This document shows positions 56,950 through 64,000 of a stretch of DNA of 64,000 nucleotides, piece by piece. Both the position numbers and the translations under genes were made by a program. The stretch is from contig NC_053199.1 of the NCBI RefSeq assembly GCF_905163445.1, positions 14,650,001 to 14,714,000 on the forward strand, given 5' to 3'. Source of the stretch: Pararge aegeria. Lineage: Eukaryota; Arthropoda; Insecta; Lepidoptera; Nymphalidae. The notes beneath the pieces were generated by a model. It saw only the letters and a program-made list of their open reading frames with translations. It made no database searches and was not told the DNA's origin. Each line of letters starts with the position of its first letter. Position 1 is the first letter of the stretch.

Positions 56950-59330
56950 ATATTAACGATTTTATTTAACCAACTCTTAATATAATAATATGTTATTAAT
57001 AATTTGGGATGACAATATCGAGCATTAATATATAATTTTTTTTTCCATACCTGCTTTTGTAAAATTTTTGATTTGTCGGTTAGGCTAATTCGGCGGGTAA
57101 AGGTAATAAACTAACGGCAAAATGAGATGTCAATGTGTGCGTTGATCTACTTCCTTACGGCAAAATAAAAAGGATCATTGTTTTTTTGAGTGCAGTGCAG
57201 TCAAAGTCTATATTGTTATGACGTCATGGTAAAACAAAACATCACAGACATAAAAGAAAAACAACACTTTGGTTTCAAAGTAAAAAAGTAAGAAAGTCTC
57301 TGGACTCTCTTAGTTATTAACAGTTATTAACTTTATTTTTAAAACATTAGGTGGTCATATTTTTTTAAAAGTGGACTATACCCGTTGAACCTATATTTAA
57401 GAAACACTGCATAGCTATTCCGACATTATGACAACTTCATTTGAAAGGCCTAAATTACATAAATTTACCAAGTCCAGTTTTCAAAAAATATGACCACCAT
57501 TAGGTTTTAAAAAGACTAAGTCCACTATATTTAAGAAATGTTGATTAACCACGAACATCTTAGTTTGAAATCTTTAATAGCTATTCAGTGTTTTATCACA
57601 CTTCAACTGACAGCACCTTTAAATTAGAAGGTCGTGAAAAAACACGGCTCTAATTTTCCGGTGTAAATCAACGTGGGTTGATTTATAATATAAAACAATT
57701 TAATAATTTTTTGCTTAAATTCGGATCAGGTTAACGATGGAACACCACAATTTATTAATAAAACTATAATAGACGACATACTTTATTACTAAATATATAA
57801 ACATAGTTATATAACAATATAGTCATCTGAAAATTTTCAGGTTCTGAAGGCCCCTAGCATTGTCGTCAGCAAAAATAAGGTTAACAATTGTCGACTTTTT
57901 GCTCATATACCTTTTATACATATTATTTTTCATAAAAACATGCTTATAATAGTTTCGCTAGCTGTAAGAGGAAAGTCGGCTTTAGTTTTATTAGCCAGTT
58001 TCAGGTGACACATGGTATTTGTGATTTATTTCATACATTTTAAAGCTTGCGCATCTTTGTTTTGATAAAAACTATTAAATGCTATATATTTTGCGGCTGG
58101 TATAATTTGGTACATACAAGTTAAAAGATATACAAACATTTAAAACTTTCATCGAATTATAATATTTTATTGGATAAGGTAACGACGCTTCAATAGTTTT
58201 AATTAAAACTATAAGCTTAAATAATCTATTCATCTCCAGAACTCTTACTTGATAACGTCGGCGTACTAGTAGAATATAGCAATATAAGCGTGCAGTACGC
58301 CGTCTTTGGCGTACTGCACGTTATAATATAGTATAGAATTTGCACGCTCACAATAACAGAGTCGTTTCACCCTATCAAAACACTAACGTTTAAGCAAAAT
58401 GGACCTAATTTTAATAGTTTTTTAAGTGACAAACTCTGCAATCCTGTTCTTTATTTTACAGTAGCACTTGCTGTAGAAGTGTGGACGAATTTGAACGTTA
58501 TAGCAAACTACATAAATTCCATTTTACAGTGTACATATAGATTGTTGAAACCGACATTAGATTAGTAACGTACAAATCTTATACTTAAGTCTAGAGTCAA
58601 TAGCTTTTGAGTTTTCTACAAGACTGTTTATATACATAAACCAGATTTATACAACGATAGGTATGTTTTCAACTTTTCATCACATTGTTAGTAGAAAATT
58701 TGAAGTCGCCGCATTTAAAAAGCACATGCTCAATGGTAGATAATATTGCTCTATAGTAGAGCTATCTTTAGTTTGAACGCAGATGATACAGATTATTAAT
58801 TTAAGACATAAACTGAGTTGTAAAAAGGGATGCGAAAAAGTCATTTAAAAAAAAACTTTCGTACAGACATTTACGTAAAGTTAATTTTGTACAAAGCTAA
58901 AATTCCATCGAAAAATTCTAGCCTTATGTAAGAATCGAACTAGGAAAAATTCGTAACAATTAGTAGAAGTCAAAAGTCAGCATGTCGCCATCGCATAAGC
59001 CACATTTTTTTTAATAACCGTTATTTTTCATAACGTTATTAGCATATTAATTATCTATACAATAAGGGTCGCACACACCCTTCGCTGACTCGAGACCTTG
59101 TAACGCGACCCTTCATAATCAAAAAGCTTATTTTAAGCGATAGAAAATATAAAGTATATATTCATACATAATAATATATCATACAATTTTACATTCAATC
59201 AAATAAGGTTTTAATTTTTCTCTCAGTATTAGAGTCTAAATAGAGCAAAACCTCTATCTATGAAAACAAATCCGACATTAAAGAACATTTTTATTCAAAT
59301 AAATTGTTTCGAACGAATAATTGAAAAAAA
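56950..59330. other. Repeat-poor intergenic block
   Basis: AT-rich, largely free of the repeat families above, with a strong hairpin at 58289-58320. TATTTTTTGAAAACTGGACT-type sequence near 57480 mirrors 57355-57380 weakly. No coding signal. Confidence 0.4.
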
Positions 59331-59654
59331 AAAAAAAGTTTTGACAGACAGACAGGTGTTTTTTTTTTACTAGACAGGTTTGCGCTTTACTGCTATCACG
59401 CCTGGTGAAAAGCAATGATGAGGTCTAAGTCGGAGCGCGTATAATCTGTAGCCTTAGTACAAAATTTGCTTGCTCGCAATCGACTAATCGTTTTAGTTTA
59501 TTAAACTCTGTATCGTCAAAGTAAAATGGATCTAATGTCAATGGTGTTAGAGTCGCAAATACTGTTTTTTTATTTTTGTTTTACAAACGTTCTGTCGAAA
59601 TGCAGAGCTAAAGAAATGCAGGCAGATTTGTGCTTCAATGCAATATACTAATAT

Positions 59655-59870
59655 ATAATACGACGATACACATCGCCATCTAGCCCCAAAGCAAGCGTAG
59701 CTTGTGTTATGGATACTAAGATGACTGATGAATATTGTTATGAACGATATAAGTACTTATAATTAACATACCCAGATACAGAAAAACATTCAAGTTCATC
59801 ACACAAACATTTTCCCACCGAATCGAACCGACGCCCTTGGACTTCGAAAGCAGGGTCGCTGCCCACTAAG
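59655..59870 (-). mobile_element. SINE-1 copy, head truncated
   Basis: Minus copy ending at CTGCCCACT; the A-box part is replaced by an A-rich tract at 59872-59908. Confidence 0.8.
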
Positions 59871-59882
59871 AAAAATAAAAAT

Positions 59883-59913
<31 letters not shown>

Positions 59914-60867
59914 CTACTGTAAACAATGCAAATAAGATCCATTTTACTCCGATGTTCAACTATGTCCATCGAACGACTCCACGATTGTACTTGAGCTGCA
60001 GGTTGAACGTGGCAGGAAAAACGGATGCCAGAGCGTTTCAAAATGTAACGCGTCCGTTGATTTCCTTAATTGCCGCTAAAAATCTACTCTATATTGGTAA
60101 AACTTTATTGCGTTAACCCGTTTCCCTAGATAATAATTTTATTTTCTTGATTAGACTGCTATAGAACGCGATATTAAAAAACCAATTATCTATAGATAAT
60201 ATTATTATTATAAAATAATAATAAATAAAATAAATAAAAAATAAAAAAGCCTTTTATTTCTTCATATATATTATTATTTTATAATATTATTATTAAACAG
60301 GCTATCGTGGGTTACCTCTTTAATCAACAACAGGGTAACTCTTTTAGACACCGATCACCGTAACCTGATTGATTGCGCCTGAAGAGCATAAACCGTACGT
60401 TGCATAATGATACAACAAAGATGCGAAAATCGTTATTGAGTCAATTGTACTAGAGGTCAATTTCTTTTATAGAACTGGAAAAAACTACCGCTAATATCTT
60501 TTGTCTAAGTCATCTTCTGAAACGCGACATGGTTCTGGTAGAAACATACATTTATTTCACTAGATAAAATCTTTTGTTTTATTACAGATTCGCGCTGTCA
60601 CTAATTTGGCTTTCGCACTCCATAATAAATCGACACAACACCAGAGTAAAATGTTAAAAAAAAATCATTTATGACACATAATATGATTGTCTTGTGACAT
60701 ACATTTTTTGTCAGAAGTGTATGGCGACGGTGGGTAATTCGTTGTTTACATATCGTAAGCTACTGGCACAAAAATATAAAAAGTTTATATGTCTGTTTAT
60801 GACCGCTCCTTTATCTTCAAACAGCACTATGACAGAGAATATAAACATATCAAGTGTCATAATAGAA

Positions 60868-60966
60868 GGTACACTAATCCGCACTGGGCCTGCGTGGTGG
60901 ACTACGGCCCTAACTCCTTCTCATTGTAGGGGGAAACCCGTGCGTTGTAGTGGGCCGGTAATATCA
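60868..60966 (+). mobile_element. SINE-2 3' fragment
   Basis: AATCCGCACTGGGCCTGCGT through GTTGTAGTGGGCCGGTAAT. Confidence 0.72.
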
Positions 60967-60989
60967 TTAAAACAAATTGTCCAACTGTA

Positions 60990-61135
60990 ACAAACTTAAT
61001 CTGCTGAGTTTCTTGCCGGCTCTTCTCAGTGGAATCTGCCTTCTGAACAGGTGGTAAAGTCACTACAAACAGACTTTACAAAAGTGCTTATAAACTAGGC
61101 CTCCTTGAAATAAATGAATTTTGAATTTTATTAAC
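60990..61135 (+). mobile_element. LINE 3' UTR fragment
   Basis: CTGCTGAGTTTCTTGCCGGC to CTTGAAATAAATGAATTTTG. Confidence 0.65.
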
Positions 61136-61139
61136 GTTC

Positions 61140-62700
61140 GTTTACTTTATGCTTCAAATTAAATTCTTTGATATGAGTGGAGTCGGAGTATAGTCGATAT
61201 GGTGTGCGAAGAGCTCGATCCGAATATCTACCTGATTTGACTCAAATGTGAAATGAATCCTCTTATATTTATTTAACAATTTATATAACGATCACACAAT
61301 CCAAAACATTAAAATTAAAAACACAGAATCCAAAATAAGATTTTAAGACTTACTATATTTACATTCCATACCAATTTATCTTCATTTAACTGTGAACCGT
61401 GAAAACATCCCAATACTTAATTTTTTTACTAAACGGTTCTACTGTGAAATAATCATTTTTGAATTGTGCCAAATCTTACGCAGCGTAATATATAGATTTC
61501 CAAATTTTTTATTAAGGTGTATCGAAGGATTTATGCATTTCTATTGTTATACAAATACCGTAGACTAACCCTATGTTATAAAGGCTAGCGCATTAAAATA
61601 AAAAAACAGTTTATATTCCGTAATATTTGCTAGGCCTTTTAATTTAATGCAGAACGGGCAAATTGTATTTTTGTTCCCAACAGAACACGTTGCTTCGTAT
61701 TTCGCATTTAAGCGAGCAAACGAAAAAATACAAATTGTTTAATAATTTTTCCAATTAAACATTAAAAACCCAATCTTATTATAAAATGCCATTTACAGAT
61801 TAAAAGCCACCTTACATTTAAAGCTATGTCATAGGAAATAGTAAGTTTATCACATGTTATTTAATTTCATTGTATTTTACAATAGAGAAGTTTATAATAT
61901 TCAGATTACATTTGGACTGGTAATGGGCAATATATTCACATAAAGAGATGTAAGATTTAATGTCACGTTGTGGTGGTTATTATACTAAAGGAAATCTGAA
62001 ATAAGAGCCTTTCTACTGTCAGTCCGCTATTAAATTTATGTGCCTGTTTGAATAAAGAAATATTTGAATTAGGCTTTGAATTCTATTCCAAAATAGCGAC
62101 CACTCATAAAACCCTTATTAATAAGTAGCTGTCATCAATACAAAAAACTTAGTCAATTCCAAAACTAGGTTCCAACGATAAAGCTATCAAGTTTTACTAG
62201 TCGTATTCAATGAATTAACTTATACTAAAATTTTACGTACAAATTGGCTTATTCACTGTTGCTCCAGTATTACTGACCGTAGCTTGATGTTCTTGAATTT
62301 AAAAGCATTATTACTATAAGCTCTGATTTAAAAATTTGGTAGTTTAGTAACTTATCTTTCGGAAACCTGACGAATTATTGTTGTTTGTATTGATTGTATT
62401 GATTTCAGCTAAGTAACAAGTTATTTGGATTTAAACAAAAAAAATAGGAAATGACGTAAGAGTTTTTTGTAAAGTGAGCGATCGCAATGGTACTAGGGAG
62501 CCATAAATAGCTAAGAGTAATTTGAATGTATTGTAGCACACTGTATTCCTGGTACTTTTGTGGGCTGGGTATTGATCTAAGCATTTTTGGACTCCCCACT
62601 TTACAAGTGCATAAAAAGGTATTGAATATGAAAAGAACTGTTGGTATAACATGACTGACTGCATATTGCAGTTGTGCAGCTTAGTTTAAAAAAAGTAAAA
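61140..62700. other. Downstream flank of gene C, nothing coding
   Basis: AT-rich; one LINE tail at 62030-62080. Part may be gene C 3' flank. Confidence 0.4.
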
Positions 62701-62714
62701 TATTACTAAAGACT

Positions 62715-62720
62715 TTTATT
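62715..62720 (-). terminator. Poly(A) signal of gene C
   Basis: AATAAA on the minus strand, about 34 bases after the TGA of the last exon. Confidence 0.5.
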
Positions 62721-62753
62721 ATTTTCAAACAATATTAATAATTATATATTTAT

Positions 62754-62858
62754 TCATAGAGGTATATACTCTCTGATCTGTTGTAAGGTGTCCTTGTCCG
62801 TTGATTGCAGTAATCGATCGAATGTTTCGGGTCCCACTTGGCCTTTCAGTGTTTCTAG
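62754..62858 (-). CDS. Gene C, last coding exon (family not recognised)
   Basis: Acceptor TAAATTTCAG; 34 codons plus TGA, encoding LETLKGQVGPETFDRLLQST then DKDTLQQIREYIPL. The peptide looks like two amphipathic helices, as in the C-terminus of a helical-repeat protein, but I cannot assign a family. A minus-strand AATAAA follows the stop at 62715-62720, as expected for a terminal exon. Confidence 0.65.
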   Translation of the reverse strand, partial: LETLKGQVGPETFDRLLQSTDKDTLQQIREYIPL

Positions 62859-63267
62859 CTGAAATTTAAATAAAGCATTAGTTTTAAAGTTTAAGTGTTT
62901 TAAAATTTAAATAAATCATTAGTTTAATTTTTTTTTTTAAATCATGTTAAGTTCTCCTTAATTTTATTTAGTTACTTAATGTAGGGTTTTAATGGTAACA
63001 TAAATTAGCAGTACCACATCTTTCAAATGTTTTGATGGCCTGAATGAAATTTTATGTATTTTAATATACACTATTTATTTGCATGCGGTATTTACCTATA
63101 AGTAGCTGGACATTTTGTCTTTATACTGTATAAGCCAGTATAAATTGTTTTTTGAAATGTAAATGTGGTGGTAAACCAAATTAATCAAACAAAAAAAATT
63201 TTTTTAACTCCAAACAAAAGAGCCTTTAGAGAGAAATTCTTTTTTGGCATACTTCATCCTTTAGACG

Positions 63268-63480
63268 AACTTCCAGTCGCTGTGGTCTAAGTGGGAGGTC
63301 CCGGGTTCCACACCCAGCAGAGGCAATTTGGGAATATAAAATTTTATTCTTTTTTTCTGGTCTGATCTTGTGGGAGACTCTTGTGACGTGGCTAGTTACC
63401 ACCCTATAGACAGCGATAAAAAAATATTCCCCTTAAAGCCCCATTCTAATAGCGATGCAGTGGTACTAGGGTACCATCAG
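63268..63480. repeat. Family 3 repeat in gene C intron
   Basis: AGTGGGAGGTCCCGGGTTCC, GCAATTTGGGAATATAAAAT and GTGGCTAGTTACCACCCTAT; it lies between the two gene C exons. Confidence 0.55.
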
Positions 63481-63576
63481 TTGGAGTACATTAAAATTAC
63501 GTCAAGACGTTAATTGACTTATTTACATTTTAACAAAATTTACAGCTACAGGTTTCTAGCTTTTTAGCTACCGTAC

Positions 63577-63787
63577 CTGATGGTGAGTTACGGCTCGCAG
63601 ATCAAGGGTCCTGGCCGGATGAGCGGCTGCAAACTGTCTGCGACGAAGCTCGTGGGCGGTTATCGCCCCCTCCTCCCCCGCACCGCTTTCAACCCCGCCG
63701 CCCCACCTCGCCGCACCCCCGCGCCCTTCTAATGGAGAAGCGGGTCGCGACCCCGGCGGAGATACTAGGGCACTATCAACAGAACTA
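63577..63787 (-). CDS. Gene C, probable upstream exon (GC-rich)
   Basis: A GC-rich open frame in an AT-rich setting, ending at a good donor (CAG/GTACGG). It reads ...GVESGAGEEGAITAHELRRR then QFAAAHPARTLDLRAVTHHQ and ends in phase 0, compatible with 62858. The 5' boundary is uncertain: AG acceptors fit at 63788, 63785 or 63773. The first part is Gly/Ala/Pro-rich, likely a disordered linker. Confidence 0.5.
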
Positions 63788-63927
63788 CTATGTTTATATC
63801 CTCATAGTTAAAACCACAAACTAAATAAAATGATAAAGGCAATAAAAATGTTATAAATGACGGTATAAATAATTGTTAAAGATTACATTAAGGATAACAA
63901 TTATTCATTGTAAATTCAACAAAATCT

Positions 63928-64000
63928 CCTGAGGATGCTCCGGTTTCGGAGCGAAACGTGCGTAAACGGGTACATTGCCGAAGATCTGTTTGGTGTGGAG
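63928..64000 (+). repeat. 'Cap' repeat, cut by window edge
   Basis: CTCCTGAGGATGCTCCGGTT to TCTGTTTGGTGTGGAG. Confidence 0.55.

Overview
The window reads as a nuclear genome segment from a lepidopteran insect, probably a butterfly. The evidence is AT-rich intergenic DNA, short GT-AG introns, a snake-like trypsin-family serine protease type with the EFPHMGALGW signature, tRNA-related SINEs with A and B boxes, and abundant CR1/RTE-type LINE debris. I do not assign a species.

Genes. All convincing host genes lie on the minus strand. Gene A (19852 down to 9300) was rebuilt exon by exon: ten exons, every junction phase-compatible, 1182 bp of CDS, 393 aa. It encodes a secreted trypsin-like serine protease with a complete His-Asp-Ser triad and an Asp at the S1 specificity position. 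Gene B (7800 down to 1089, running off the left edge) is a tandem paralogue with the same phase pattern, of which only the signal peptide, prodomain and start of the catalytic domain are in the window. Both share a prodomain with the cysteine spacing C-x21-C-x19-C and lack a basic residue at the expected activation cleavage site. At the right edge a third minus-strand gene contributes its last coding exon (62754-62858) and probably an upstream GC-rich exon (63577-63787); I do not recognise its family.

Mobile DNA. From about 20 kb to 57 kb the window is almost wholly transposon-derived. A nearly intact CR1-like LINE (24311-28395, minus) carries an esterase-like ORF1 and an uninterrupted 959-residue endonuclease/reverse transcriptase. 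Around it are 5'-truncated pieces of this and other LINEs, an RTE-type piece, two high-copy tRNA-related SINE families (called here SINE-1, about 255 bp, and SINE-2, about 280 bp), a third tRNA-like repeat, Helitron-like 'TACTAATATTATAAATG' repeats, and several small TIR or foldback elements, often nested. 57-62.7 kb is comparatively repeat-poor with no coding signal that I can support.

Most unusual points: the non-basic activation sites and fixed three-cysteine prodomain of the protease pair; a perfect 99-bp duplication flanking a LINE tail that copied the splice acceptor and part of an exon of gene A; a series of short perfect or near-perfect foldbacks, several at transposon junctions; a LINE 3' stem conserved in sequence while its loop varies; and a 0.45-kb foldback element with long inverted arms. 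I found no wholly new multi-gene system.
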